DNA of 64,000 bases from Metaclostridioides mangenotii (GTDB lineage: Bacteria > Bacillota > Clostridia > Peptostreptococcales > Peptostreptococcaceae), in assembly GCF_017873185.1 (NCBI RefSeq), contig NZ_JAGGJX010000001.1, positions 558,001-622,000 of the forward strand, read 5' to 3'. Below, in pieces: positions 36,134 through 45,704 of the stretch (positions are counted from its first letter, which is position 1; each line of letters starts with the position of its first letter). The notes beneath the pieces are model-generated. The model had not been told where the DNA came from, ran no database searches, and saw nothing but the letters and a program-made list of their open reading frames with translations. The translations under genes and the position numbers were made by a program.

Positions 36134-36289
36134 TTAAGATGGTAAATTTCTTTTCTTGTTCTTTACTCTATCTCCCAATATATCTCCAATCTTTTTGACA
36201 TCAGTTAATTCTTTAGAAATTTCAAATTTATCTTTATCAATTTTTTTCGATTTTTTTATTTCTTTAATAGTTCTATTTTCTATATTCAT
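36134..36289 (-). CDS. Small basic protein, 51 residues, unknown
   Basis: ATG at 36289 is preceded by GGAGAA at a proper distance. The product begins MNIENRTIKEIKKSKKIDKD and includes VKKIGDILGDRVKNKKR; it is highly charged with many Lys and likely helical, no membrane segment or cysteine. Not recognised. It lies directly upstream of the promoter and leader of the second xdh operon. The good ribosome site and clean coding pattern make it plausible. Confidence 0.5.
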   Translation of the reverse strand: MNIENRTIKEIKKSKKIDKDKFEISKELTDVKKIGDILGDRVKNKKRNLPS

Positions 36290-36531
36290 ATACACTTCTC
36301 CAGTAAATTATTTTTGTATTTACTTTTATTATTGTATATATTCCTATAAATATTCATATCTCATATTTATATTAAAGTTCGTGTATTGATGATTCTAAGT
36401 TTTTTAAAAATCAGTATAGATAACATAAATATAAGTTATCTTTAATCTATTTTAAGCAATAAAATAATTAAAATATAACCGGTTTTTATTGCTTTTGAAA
36501 GATGAACTCATTAATAAGACTTCCTTCTCTA

Positions 36532-38154
36532 TTACAATGATCTAAAAATTTCCGATCCTTTAACTTTAAGCCATTTCCAAATAACTAAATCTATAAAAAC
36601 TGTTATCAAAACAGCCAATAGTATGAATAAGTCTACATTATTAAAATTAGTAAGTGTACCTACAATGAAAAATACGCCTAAGTATATAGCAATTGCTATC
36701 CAAGTAAAAAACATACTAGCACTTCTCTTAACTACTGCGACTTCATTTTTCCAATTTAGATTTGGGAACATAAGATTTGCTACCAATCCAATTATAGCTA
36801 CTAAAAATGCAAAAGCTATAATGCCTATAATTGAAATAATGCTAAAAACTAAATCAAATTTAAAATAAGCTGATAAGAGTATAAAGCTAAATACAGTGAT
36901 AGGTGTATTCAGTATTGTATTCATATATATTTTACTCTTAAATATATCTTTTTCTTCTATAGGGCTAGATTTTAGTATCCAGAGATTTTTTCCTTCTAAA
37001 GATATCGAACAGTATGTTGTACATGTTAATAACAAAATAAGAAGTATAAAAATTAGTATTTGCAGTTGTATTATATTCATAATAATTTCAACATCTAAAA
37101 AATCTCCAACTTTATCAACTCCAAATAAAATCAATGCTGCTGAAGCTACAACTAGCATGACAAGACTAAAAGATGTATTTACTATATAACTGTAAATACC
37201 AAAATATCTTCTAAACTCTCTATTTACCAAAGCTCTTATCAATGAATATGATTTGATTTTTCCTACACTGTAAGTTGAAGCGCTACCAATTCCCTTCATT
37301 CTAGAATTGATTTTTCTAAATCCTTTTGAAAAAATCAATATAAAAATAGCAAAAGGAACTAAAGAGTACAAAGAAAATATTATAAGCGATATAATGTTAC
37401 AATTTTTCAGTGCATCAACAAAATAGAAATTCGGCGGGTACACCGTTTCAATTGTTCTGATAATAGATGACCCATTTTCAATAAAATATGTTGATGAAGA
37501 CTGAATTTTCATCATAAGAATCATATAACCTATAAGTAAAACCATACTTCCAAATATTAAAATAAGGTTTTTATACTTGATCTTTGATGATATACCTCCA
37601 AGTATATAAGATATAATAGCAGATATTGTAATTGGCAATAGCGGAGTAGTTAAAAAAAGTAAAAAAAGAACTAATCCAAATAAAGGATAGCTGCCTAGCT
37701 GTACATGGTAAGCTATAGAAGGAATAACCATTATAAAAAACGAAAAAAAGTAATTTGTATACAACATCCCAACTATCTTACTTACAAGTATCGTAGAATC
37801 TTTTATAGGTAAGCTAGTAAGTATATCAAAATCTCTTAAATGAAATAAATACGATGGAGCTTTATAAATCGAAGTAAAAAACGTAATTAGAATTGATAGA
37901 AAAAATCCTCCTAACAACACAATCTCCGGTCCAAAGTTCTGATTATTATATTCAATCAATAATGTTATAATCCCTGAAGATATATTATAAAAAAAATAAC
38001 CTATAAATCCTAAAATTATTGTACAAATAATAGCAAATGCTATCATTTTTTTGTTATCTTTGCTCTTATTTGACTTTAGATTATTTATTTTCAATAAATT
38101 TATTAAGTCTATCTTTAATAGCAAACCCAGATTCCCCAAATTAAACCACTCCAT
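36532..38154 (-). CDS. ABC-2-like membrane permease without a neighbouring ATPase
   Basis: 540 residues with about 12 or more hydrophobic segments in two groups, and a central soluble part (about 270-310). The FHLRDFDILTSLPIKDSTIL segment followed by helices, and LWILKSSPIEEKDIFKSK in the second half, are typical of large exporters annotated as ABC transporter permeases (bacitracin/lantibiotic or exopolysaccharide type). No ATP-binding gene is found on either side, so the partner is elsewhere or lost. A long palindrome at 38198 lies 44 bases upstream. Confidence 0.72.
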   Translation of the reverse strand: MEWFNLGNLGLLLKIDLINLLKINNLKSNKSKDNKKMIAFAIICTIILGFIGYFFYNISSGIITLLIEYNNQNFGPEIVLLGGFFLSILITFFTSIYKAPSYLFHLRDFDILTSLPIKDSTILVSKIVGMLYTNYFFSFFIMVIPSIAYHVQLGSYPLFGLVLFLLFLTTPLLPITISAIISYILGGISSKIKYKNLILIFGSMVLLIGYMILMMKIQSSSTYFIENGSSIIRTIETVYPPNFYFVDALKNCNIISLIIFSLYSLVPFAIFILIFSKGFRKINSRMKGIGSASTYSVGKIKSYSLIRALVNREFRRYFGIYSYIVNTSFSLVMLVVASAALILFGVDKVGDFLDVEIIMNIIQLQILIFILLILLLTCTTYCSISLEGKNLWILKSSPIEEKDIFKSKIYMNTILNTPITVFSFILLSAYFKFDLVFSIISIIGIIAFAFLVAIIGLVANLMFPNLNWKNEVAVVKRSASMFFTWIAIAIYLGVFFIVGTLTNFNNVDLFILLAVLITVFIDLVIWKWLKVKGSEIFRSL

Positions 38155-38197
38155 TTCATACGCGAATATACAAACAGAGAAAATTACTTCAATCTAT

Positions 38198-38220
38198 TTG
38201 TTATATATAATATATAACAA
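38198..38220. repeat. 23-base palindrome upstream of the permease gene
   Basis: TTGTTATATAT-A-ATATATAACAA, perfect arms of 11 bases around one centre base. No T-run. Its place before a divergent gene pair suggests an operator. The rest of 38155-38502 shows nothing further. Confidence 0.55.
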
Positions 38221-38502
38221 AGCCCATTTAAATTCAACTATTTTAATTGATTTTTTAATAATATAGATAATAAAATTCTAAATATTTTGCATCTGATTCA
38301 TCCCTTATAAGTTTTTTAGATAAATTAGACTATACTCTATTACGATGCATCAATGCCAAATATATTTAATTGATTTTTATCAAATTTGTTAAATGGTTAT
38401 ATTACACAATAAAACAATCATAGATTTAATAAGAATATTATTTTTTAAATATTAACTAATGTAAAAATGTATTACTTTATTAACGATACGGGGGTAATTA
38501 AA

Positions 38503-39717
38503 TTGATTTTAAAGTTAGATACCGCTCAAACACTAATGGTTGCTATAATTTTTTTTGTGATTGGGAATTTTTTAAGAAACAAAATAAAATTTTTAAATAA
38601 CCTCTGTATTCCTTCTCCAATTATAGGGGGAATTTTATTTTCACTTCTGAATTTAATACTTCAACAGCTGGGATTAATTAAAATTATTATTAGCGCACAT
38701 TATACTACTATGTTTATATATCTATTTTTCACCACTATAGGTCTAGGCATAAGTACTAAACTCATTAAAAACGGAGGTAATCTTCTATTCAGATACTGGG
38801 TCTTATGTGCTTTTCTGGCATTCTCTCAAAACATACTGGTTTTAGCTCTCTCCAAATTCCTGAATATAGATCCGCTTCTAAGTCTGATGTGTGGGAGTAT
38901 TTCAATGGAAGGGGGACACGGATACGCAGCTGCCTTTGGTCAGACAATAGAAAGCTTTGGAGTTGAAAATGCGATAAGTTTTGGAGTTACTGCCGCCACT
39001 TTAGGATTGATATTTGGAGGTATTTTAGGTGGACCAGTTGGCAAGTTGTTAATAGAAAGACATAATTTAAAACCTAATGTTGATTTAAATACAAATAGAC
39101 GTTCATCAAATAAAAATAAATCAACTGTAAAAAAAGATATTTCCTTCAATTTAAACCCTTTAGTTTTTATGGAACATCTTATGATAATACTTCTGTGTAT
39201 AAATACAGGCGATCTAATAAGCAAATTAGCATTTAAACTAAATGGATTTGTTTTACCTATAGTTGTTACATGTATGTTTATTGCTGTAATTTTTAGAAAT
39301 GTAAATGATAGAGTTAAATATTTTAAAATCGACTTTAATATTATAACTTTTATTGGAGATATTTCACTAGGGCTTTTTTTGACTATCTCTTTAATGAATA
39401 TAGACCTGTATAAGCTTTCTTCACTGCTTCCACTTATACTGTTTATGGTCATCTGTCAGGTAATTTTTATAATCGTATATGGGGTCTTTATATGTTTTAA
39501 GGTTCTTGGAAAAACATTTGATGCTGCAGTAATAATAAGTGGGCTTATAGGCCATGGAATCGGTGCTACTCCAAATGCTATGTCTAATATGGTTACACTC
39601 ACAGATAAATACGGTCCGTCTCCAAAGGCTTTGCTAGTTGTTCCCATGGTAAGTTCTTTTCTTTTAGACATTGTGAGCGTACCATGTATATTGTTCTTTA
39701 TAAACATTTTTAGCTAG
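38503..39717 (+). CDS. gltS: Sodium/glutamate symporter
   Basis: About 404 residues, near the usual length of GltS (about 400). Ten or more hydrophobic segments; CGSISMEGGHGYAAAFG and GLIGHGIGATPNAMSNM are the family's two re-entrant loop signatures. The ATG at 38467 has no ribosome site, whereas a TTG at 38503 has GGGGG 8 bases before it and gives the expected length, so it is chosen. Imports glutamate with Na+; fits an amino-acid-fermenting anaerobe. Ends with a terminator. Confidence 0.9.
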   Translation: MILKLDTAQTLMVAIIFFVIGNFLRNKIKFLNNLCIPSPIIGGILFSLLNLILQQLGLIKIIISAHYTTMFIYLFFTTIGLGISTKLIKNGGNLLFRYWVLCAFLAFSQNILVLALSKFLNIDPLLSLMCGSISMEGGHGYAAAFGQTIESFGVENAISFGVTAATLGLIFGGILGGPVGKLLIERHNLKPNVDLNTNRRSSNKNKSTVKKDISFNLNPLVFMEHLMIILLCINTGDLISKLAFKLNGFVLPIVVTCMFIAVIFRNVNDRVKYFKIDFNIITFIGDISLGLFLTISLMNIDLYKLSSLLPLILFMVICQVIFIIVYGVFICFKVLGKTFDAAVIISGLIGHGIGATPNAMSNMVTLTDKYGPSPKALLVVPMVSSFLLDIVSVPCILFFINIFS

Positions 39718-39758
39718 GACTTAATTTTACATAATAAATTTTAAATTTTATATAAAAT

Positions 39759-39802
39759 GACCTTTACTGATAAGTGTTTATAGCAGTAAAGGTCTATTTT
39801 TT
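39759..39802 (+). terminator. Terminator of gltS
   Basis: GACCTTTACTG and inverted copy, 14-base loop, then TATTTTTTA. Confidence 0.85.
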
Positions 39803-39854
39803 ACTTTCATAATATATTAATCAGTATCGTATTTTAAAAATCGAAATTATTATT

Positions 39855-40822
39855 CTAAGACTTACTATTAATTCGATTCTTTATTCTCTGTACGATGTAT
39901 GTGTATATAGACAAGATAGGCAATTCAATTAATGGTCCAATAACTAATGCCAAGGATATAACCGGACGATCTGGAAAAGTGACGGTAGCAATGGCAAGAG
40001 ATATCGGCGAATTTCTTGCAGAAGTAGTAAATAACAATGAAATCCTATCACTATAAGGCATTTTTAAGCATTTCCCTATAAAAAGTGCTAATACAAAACT
40101 TATAACGAAAAATAAAATAAGCGGTATTAACATCATTAAAAATAACGGAGGATTATCTACCAATAATTCACCTTGTGATGCAAACATAGCCACCACTGCT
40201 AAGCATAATACAGTAATTTGTACATTATCCTCATTTTCTTTAAACATGCCGTAAATGCTCGCACCTTTAGTGGATTTGCTAAGTATCCGCTTCATTATTG
40301 TCGCAACAGTTAAAGGAATTACCAAAACGATAATAATGCTATATATTATTTGCATAATGTCAAAAGATATTGTACTACAATTAAAAAATATAAGTACACA
40401 GGAAGTAATAAAATTTGTAGAACCAAGTTTAAAGGGAGAATAGATGATGCTAAAGGTATATTCCCCTTTGATATTCCTGTAAAAATAAGATACCAATCAG
40501 TACATGGTGTTACAAGTAGCATTAATAAACCTATTTGTAAATCAACTTCATTTGAAAGAAAAACTTTGCCCAATATCAAAGCTATAATAGGCGTCCACAT
40601 AAAGTTAATGATCAAGCTAGATATCGAAAATTTTATATTGCTAAATGAATTAGTTATATCTTTTATATCTATCCCTAAAAATATAAAAAATAACAAAAAC
40701 ATCAAGAGTAACTCAATAAAGTGTGCTGATACTGATGCAATAAAATGATTTTGTCCCAGAATGATACCTGTTATTCCAGCTATGATAATAAATACTGGTT
40801 GTAATTTGGATATTAAATTCAT
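39855..40822 (-). pseudogene. ACR3/BASS-family transporter, single frameshift
   Basis: The first 145 codons from 40822 encode a membrane protein of the bile-acid:Na+/arsenite (ACR3) superfamily, with LLVTPCTDWYLIFTGISKGN. At an A6 run (T6 on the coding strand) near 40381-40390 the frame changes; in the next frame it continues as SIIIVLVIPLTVATI... through NSPISLAIATVTF to a normal C-terminus. Joined, the two parts give a whole protein of about 320 residues. One base gained or lost in a homopolymer, so either a recent mutation, phase-variable slippage or a sequencing error. Substrate (arsenite or organic anion) unknown. Confidence 0.8.
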
Positions 40823-40889
40823 ATATGTCCTTTCTAATAAACAGTGTATAAAATAAAATATACTGTTATTTATAAATGTAAAATATATT

Positions 40890-40917
40890 AAGGGTGCAGA
40901 ACTTTATCTGCACCCTT
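40890..40917 (-). terminator. Terminator of the feo operon
   Basis: AAGGGTGCAGA and inverted copy, 6-base loop, 10 bases after the last stop; the T-tract is broken. Confidence 0.75.
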
Positions 40918-40927
40918 ATAAATTGAA

Positions 40928-41065
40928 TTAATGACACCCATTAGCTTTGTCGCAGCCAGAACAACCGCAACTGCAACCAGGGCCTTTTTTTGATGATTTA
41001 AATGTATTGTATCCTGCAAATGCAATACAGATAAATACAATTGAAGCAATAACTATAGTAGCCAT
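40928..41065 (-). CDS. FeoB-associated Cys-rich membrane protein
   Basis: 45 residues: one membrane helix (MATIVIASIVFICIAFAGY) and a tail GPGCSCGCSGCDKANGCH with five cysteines. Genes of this kind sit right after feoB in many Firmicutes and may help deliver ferrous iron. GGTGAGA stands before the ATG; 34 bases after feoB. Confidence 0.85.
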   Translation of the reverse strand: MATIVIASIVFICIAFAGYNTFKSSKKGPGCSCGCSGCDKANGCH

Positions 41066-41099
41066 TTTTTCTCACCACTTTTCTATAATAAAACCTAAT

Positions 41100-43247
41100 T
41101 TAACGACTTGCATGTGATGCAGCAGTTTTTACTTTTTCCTCTGGTATATAAGATTTTTTAAACAGAAGATAAATAAATGCTATTATTATTAAAATTGCCA
41201 CTGCAGTTCCAAATCCAAACCCGTTACCAGTAAAGAACATACCTAATTGATATATAGTAAGTGAAACTATATATGCAAATCCTGTTTGGTAAGCAATTGC
41301 AAACCAAGTCCATTTTGCTGACATCATTTCTCTTCTAACTGCACCTATCGCAGCAAAACAAGGAGCGCACAGTAAGTTGAATACTAGGAAACTGTATGCT
41401 GCAAGTTGAGTATACTCTGCTCTTAATGTTGCCCAATACTCTAAACCGTCTTCAGCAACTTCGGCATATCCATAAAGTACTCCAAATGTTCCAACAACAT
41501 TTTCTTTAGCAATTAATCCTGTTATTGAAGCAACTGCGGCCTTCCAATTCCCCCATCCTAATGGTGCAAATAGTGGAGCAATTAATTTTCCTAATGTAGC
41601 AAGCATCGATTCATTTGTTTCAACCATCTGCATAGACCAGTTGAATGTGCTTAAGAACCATATTAATACACTTGCAAGTAATATAATTGTTCCTGCTTTT
41701 TTAACGAATGCTTTCCCACGATCCCACATATGGATTAAAACACCTTTAGGAGCAGGCATATGGTATGGTGGAAGCTCTAAAACGAACGGTGCTGGGTTTC
41801 CAGCAAATAACTTTGTTTTCTTTAATATAATACCTGAAGTAATAATAGCTGCAATTCCAATAAAGTATGCAGAAGGGGCAACCCAAGCTGAACCAGGGAA
41901 TAAAGCTCCTGCAATCAGTGCTATAATTGGAAGTTTAGCTCCACATGGTATAAATGTAGTGGTAATAATTGTCATTCGGCGATCACTTTCATTCTCAATG
42001 GTTCTAGATGCCATTATCCCAGGAACTCCACAACCAGTACCTATAAGTATAGGTATAAAAGATTTACCAGATAAACCGAATTTCTTGAAAACTCTATCCA
42101 TAATAAATGCTATTCTAGCCATATAACCACAATCTTCTAAGATTGATAAACATAAGAATAAAGTAAGCATTTGTGGTAAGAATCCAAGAACAGCTCCAAC
42201 CCCAGCAACAATACCATCAAGTATTAGTGAGTTTAACCACTCAGCTGTACCAACACTATCTAAGAAACTTCCTATAGCTGCTGGTATCATACTATCTCCA
42301 AATAAACTGTCATTTACCCAGTCTGTCATCCACGTACCAACTGTAGATATAGAAATATAATAAACAAGGAACATTATAGCTGCAAATATTGGCAGTGCAA
42401 GTATTCTATTCGTAACAACCTTATCGATCTTATCCGATACTGACTCTTTATTTCTATTTTTATGTTTAACGCATTTTTTAGTTATATCAGTTATATAAGT
42501 ATAACGTGAATCTGTGATTATACTTTCGCTGTCATCATCTAAATCAGTTTCACACTGGTCGATTATACTTTCTATTTCACTTTTAGTGGACTCATCAAGT
42601 TTAATTTGTTTCATTATTTCACTATCGCGCTCAAATAATTTTATTGAGTACCAACGTATATTTTCGCCATCTAGGTTACTTTTGATTAAGTCTCCTATTT
42701 TTTCTAATGCTGTTTCAATTTGATCTGAAAAAATACCCTTTTGTCCAAAACTAGAGTTTCTTTTTGAAACCGATATAGCTCTTTCTACCACTTCTTTTGA
42801 ACCAATGCCTTTGAGTGCCGAAGTTTCAATAACTTCACATCCAAGATGTTCACTTAATTTCTTTGTATCAATTGTATCTCCATTTTTTTTCAATATATCT
42901 ATCATATTTAAGGCTATAACAACAGGTAAGCCTATTTCAATCAATTGTGTAGTTAAAAATAAGTTTCTTTCAATGTTAGTACTATCAACAATATTTATAA
43001 TAGCATCTGGCTTATCATGAATTAAATAATTTCTTGATACAACTTCTTCTAGTGTATACGGTGATAATGAATAAATTCCCGGTAAATCTTGTATAATAAT
43101 ATCTTTCTGCCCTTTTAATTTTCCCTCTTTTTTCTCTACAGTTACACCTGGCCAGTTACCCACATATTGCGAGCTTCCAGTCAAGTCATTAAACATTGTC
43201 GTTTTTCCACAGTTGGGATTTCCAGCTAGTGCAATCTTCAATGACAT
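41100..43247 (-). CDS. feoB: Ferrous iron transporter FeoB
   Basis: 715 residues. N-terminal G domain: P-loop GNPNCGKT (9-16), DLPG (G3) and NMID (G4). A guanine-dissociation-inhibitor-like helical part (about 160-270) follows, then a polytopic membrane region with the two Gate motifs, including GCGVPG and PCGAKLP. Imports Fe2+ for the many Fe-S proteins in this anaerobe. Preceded by two feoA genes and followed by the small Cys-rich protein. Confidence 0.95.
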   Translation of the reverse strand: MSLKIALAGNPNCGKTTMFNDLTGSSQYVGNWPGVTVEKKEGKLKGQKDIIIQDLPGIYSLSPYTLEEVVSRNYLIHDKPDAIINIVDSTNIERNLFLTTQLIEIGLPVVIALNMIDILKKNGDTIDTKKLSEHLGCEVIETSALKGIGSKEVVERAISVSKRNSSFGQKGIFSDQIETALEKIGDLIKSNLDGENIRWYSIKLFERDSEIMKQIKLDESTKSEIESIIDQCETDLDDDSESIITDSRYTYITDITKKCVKHKNRNKESVSDKIDKVVTNRILALPIFAAIMFLVYYISISTVGTWMTDWVNDSLFGDSMIPAAIGSFLDSVGTAEWLNSLILDGIVAGVGAVLGFLPQMLTLFLCLSILEDCGYMARIAFIMDRVFKKFGLSGKSFIPILIGTGCGVPGIMASRTIENESDRRMTIITTTFIPCGAKLPIIALIAGALFPGSAWVAPSAYFIGIAAIITSGIILKKTKLFAGNPAPFVLELPPYHMPAPKGVLIHMWDRGKAFVKKAGTIILLASVLIWFLSTFNWSMQMVETNESMLATLGKLIAPLFAPLGWGNWKAAVASITGLIAKENVVGTFGVLYGYAEVAEDGLEYWATLRAEYTQLAAYSFLVFNLLCAPCFAAIGAVRREMMSAKWTWFAIAYQTGFAYIVSLTIYQLGMFFTGNGFGFGTAVAILIIIAFIYLLFKKSYIPEEKVKTAASHASR

Positions 43248-43270
43248 CTAATCTCCTCCTTTAGTATGTT

Positions 43271-43492
43271 TTACTCAACTTCGATGATTTCTGCATCATC
43301 TTTACGCAGACTCAGTTCATAACCTCGTACATTTATTTCAATTGGATCCCCTAGAGGAGCAACTTTACGTACTAGTACCTCAGTACCCTTTGTTAAACCC
43401 ATATTCATAATACGGCGCTTGATATCACTTTGTCCATGTATCTTAATTACACGTACAGTTTCGCCATTTGCAACATTCCTAAGTGTCTTCAT
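43271..43492 (-). CDS. feoA: FeoA domain protein (proximal to feoB)
   Basis: 73 residues forming the SH3-like FeoA fold: IKIHGQSDIKRRIMNMGLTKGTEV then VAPLGDPIEINVRGYELSLRKDDAEII. It assists FeoB in Fe2+ uptake. Distinct from its upstream neighbour. Confidence 0.92.
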   Translation of the reverse strand: MKTLRNVANGETVRVIKIHGQSDIKRRIMNMGLTKGTEVLVRKVAPLGDPIEINVRGYELSLRKDDAEIIEVE

Positions 43493-43511
43493 AAACCCTC
43501 ACCCCTTGTAT

Positions 43512-43724
43512 TTATATCATAATTCGTTTTGCCATAGATTTATTTATTGCTATACGTGAACCTTTAACATTTAAGATTATTCCTCCAGCATTTTCTGCAA
43601 CAACAGTAACTTCTGTTCCTACCGTAAATCCTAGATTTTCTAAATGATGTTTTATTTCATCTTTTCCTGTTATTTTCTTAACGGAAAAGGTCTCACCTGA
43701 ACGTAACATTGTAAGCGGCATCAT
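43512..43724 (-). CDS. feoA: FeoA domain protein (first gene of the feo operon)
   Basis: 70 residues, FeoA fold with VKKITGKDEIKHHLENLGFTVGTEV and GSRIAINKSMAKRIMI. Two separate FeoA genes before feoB are common in Clostridia. Closest to the promoter. Confidence 0.9.
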   Translation of the reverse strand: MMPLTMLRSGETFSVKKITGKDEIKHHLENLGFTVGTEVTVVAENAGGIILNVKGSRIAINKSMAKRIMI

Positions 43725-43802
43725 AAACTTTCACCATCCTTAGTGTTTAAATAATAACTATATGCTCACCAATTAAGGTACTAGCAATATTTAACTATTG
43801 TC

Positions 43803-43849
43803 ATTATAACATCAATACTTAAAAAAAACAATAACGAAATTCATTCTCA
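43803..43849 (-). promoter_or_regulatory. Promoter of the feo operon with Fur-like box
   Basis: TTGTTT (43826-43831), 17 bases, TATAAT (43803-43808) on the minus strand. Directly upstream and overlapping the -35 is TGAGAATGAATTTCGTTATTG (43829-43849 region), an AT-rich imperfect palindrome like a Fur box, which would switch the operon on when iron is low. Confidence 0.6.
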
Positions 43850-43967
43850 TGTATTAATATTTCTAATCTCTTTGGAACTCATTTTTTAATAAAAAATATA
43901 AATACTTCTTTGATAATAAATAGCTCCAGAAAATATATTTTGAAATATTCAATGTAAATAGTTTTAA

Positions 43968-44012
43968 ATAAAAAAAGCCAAGAAATCCCCTTATTTTTAG
44001 AGGTTTTCTCGA
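43968..44012 (-). terminator. Isolated terminator
   Basis: GAGAAAACCTCT and its imperfect complement with T7 on the minus strand. No intact gene ends into it; it probably belonged to the decayed gene at 44049. Confidence 0.6.
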
Positions 44013-44048
44013 CATTCAAATTGATTATTCTATGTAGTATTATATATG

Positions 44049-44240
44049 TTAATTATTGATTTCATCAGTGTATTCTTCAATAGCATCTTCTGATTTATCG
44101 AGTGCTTTTCTAATACCAATATATCTTCTCAAAATGTTGCAAAGAGAAATGGGATGGAAGTTGTGGGTAAATTCACTAAGCACTACTACGGAATAGATAT
44201 GCTACATTTGGATTTCCGAGCTACTAATCCCAATCTCTAA
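44049..44240. other. Gene remnants in the 43725-44321 spacer
   Basis: Minus strand up to about 44140 reads RRYIGIRKALDKSEDAIEEY and a short tail to a stop at 44049, a plausible protein C-terminus with no start. Plus strand from about 44148 reads NGMEVVGKFTKHYYGIDMLH to a stop at 44240. Both look like coding relics brought together; neither family is recognised. Confidence 0.35.
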
Positions 44241-44268
44241 AAAATGATAGCAATAATTATAAAATAAA

Positions 44269-44316
44269 GGAGAAACTCTCAAAAGATAATATATTTTATC
44301 TTTTGAGAGTTTCTCC
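44269..44316 (-). terminator. Terminator of the lipoprotein gene
   Basis: Palindrome with arms of about 22 bases (GGAGAAACTCTCAAAAGATA and complement), 5 bases beyond the stop, then TTTATTTT. Confidence 0.88.
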
Positions 44317-44321
44317 AAACT

Positions 44322-44957
44322 TTATTTTGTATTGATACTGATTACTGGTTGATCTACATAACTTTGAAGCGGAACATCTAAAGATAAATCGACGCTATTT
44401 AAATCTTCTACGTTAGTATTCTTAAGTATAAAGAAAAACGATCCTTCTTTTTTGTCTTTAGCTACATAATCTTCATCTAACTCTTCATCGATTAAATTTG
44501 CAAAATCTGCTTTATCTGTTTCACCGCCATCTGTCTTTGCAACTAAAGTAGATGAACTTGGATAGTAAGTCACTATTCTATCTGTTTTATTTTCAAATAC
44601 TGCAAATAAAGTAACTACAGTAAATTCCTTATCCTTTTCAACCTCTAATTCTTTTGCTCTAACTTCGTCTGATACCTTTCCTTTAGAAACTTGTATATCT
44701 GTTATTTTATACTTTATACTGTCTACTTGACCAGATTGATTTAATTTCTCTTTATTGTATGTAGGTTTTATTTCTATACCGTATAAATCCTCAGTTTCTG
44801 ATCTATTTTGATCATTGTCTTCTTTAGTAGTTTCACTTTTAGTATTTGCTTTTGCAATATTGTTTTTTTCACCAGTGGCTTCGTCATTTGAAGAGCACCC
44901 GACAAGGCCCAGTAGTGATACAGCAACAAATATTGCTATATATTTTCTCAATTTCAT
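44322..44957 (-). CDS. Secreted lipoprotein, unknown function
   Basis: 211 residues. Signal peptide with lipobox LVGC (Cys at 21), a Ser/Lys/Glu/Asn-rich linker (22-70) and a beta-rich domain (about 75-205) with FTVVTLFAVFENKTDRIV, similar in outline to the Ig-like DUF4352/DUF5067 domains of Firmicute lipoproteins. Anchored outside the membrane. No enzymatic motif. Single gene. Confidence 0.8.
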   Translation of the reverse strand: MKLRKYIAIFVAVSLLGLVGCSSNDEATGEKNNIAKANTKSETTKEDNDQNRSETEDLYGIEIKPTYNKEKLNQSGQVDSIKYKITDIQVSKGKVSDEVRAKELEVEKDKEFTVVTLFAVFENKTDRIVTYYPSSSTLVAKTDGGETDKADFANLIDEELDEDYVAKDKKEGSFFFILKNTNVEDLNSVDLSLDVPLQSYVDQPVISINTK

Positions 44958-45085
44958 AATAATACCTCCTATAGCTTTTATTTAAAATAATATATTTTGA
45001 CTAACTATATATAATATTAATTAAATATTATTATCAAATATCCTGTTAAACATAATCTTTTGACCCCACTCTAATGTACATTTAA

Positions 45086-45508
45086 TTAATACTGTGAAAC
45101 CACAAAGTCTTTACACTTCATACTGATATTCCATTCACATTTACTGCATATTTGATCAAAAAAATCACTATTTATATTCTTATATACCTTCTCTTCTAAC
45201 TCTTTATATAAGTATACGCCCTCTTTTAAATCGAATATCTCTATTGTATTTTTATCTATGCTATTTATGTTTTCTTGGCTTCTACATTCTTCGCCTAAAT
45301 TATTTGGACAGGTACAGCAAAGTGAATCTAATCCAAAAATAAGTTCGACTTGGGTATCTTTAGAAATATCGGGATTTTTGTTATAGATCATATTGTATAA
45401 ATCGACATCTTTAATTACCTTTTTCATATTAATATTGAACTCTTCACTATATCCGTTGCCTTGATATGCTCTCATACACAAAATATGATGCGGTCTTATT
45501 TTTATCAT
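45086..45508 (-). CDS. DUF1284 Cys-rich protein
   Basis: 140 residues beginning MIKIRPHHILCMRAYQGNGYS, the DUF1284 signature. Nine cysteines, among them SLCCTCPN, EECRS and CSKCEW, could hold an Fe-S cluster or zinc. The family is widespread in Clostridia and archaea and has no known function. Confidence 0.8.
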   Translation of the reverse strand: MIKIRPHHILCMRAYQGNGYSEEFNINMKKVIKDVDLYNMIYNKNPDISKDTQVELIFGLDSLCCTCPNNLGEECRSQENINSIDKNTIEIFDLKEGVYLYKELEEKVYKNINSDFFDQICSKCEWNISMKCKDFVVSQY

Positions 45509-45623
45509 ATATTCTCCTTAATTATTTATTATGTAATTTGTCTAGTTAATATAATAAATTTCTCTAAGTTATTTATTTAAAAGTTAGTTGCTATTAATAT
45601 TATACTTTAATTTTACAAAAAAT

Positions 45624-45650
45624 AAAAAGCCCTAACATATTAAGGCTTTT
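45624..45650 (-). terminator. Terminator after the MmcQ/YjbR gene
   Basis: AAAAGCC/GGCTTTTT stem with TTTATTTTTT behind it on the minus strand. Confidence 0.65.
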
Positions 45651-45704
45651 GCATATTACTTACAGTACTTATTTTTAAAATTTTTTATTCTAATGCTCGT
45701 ATAC

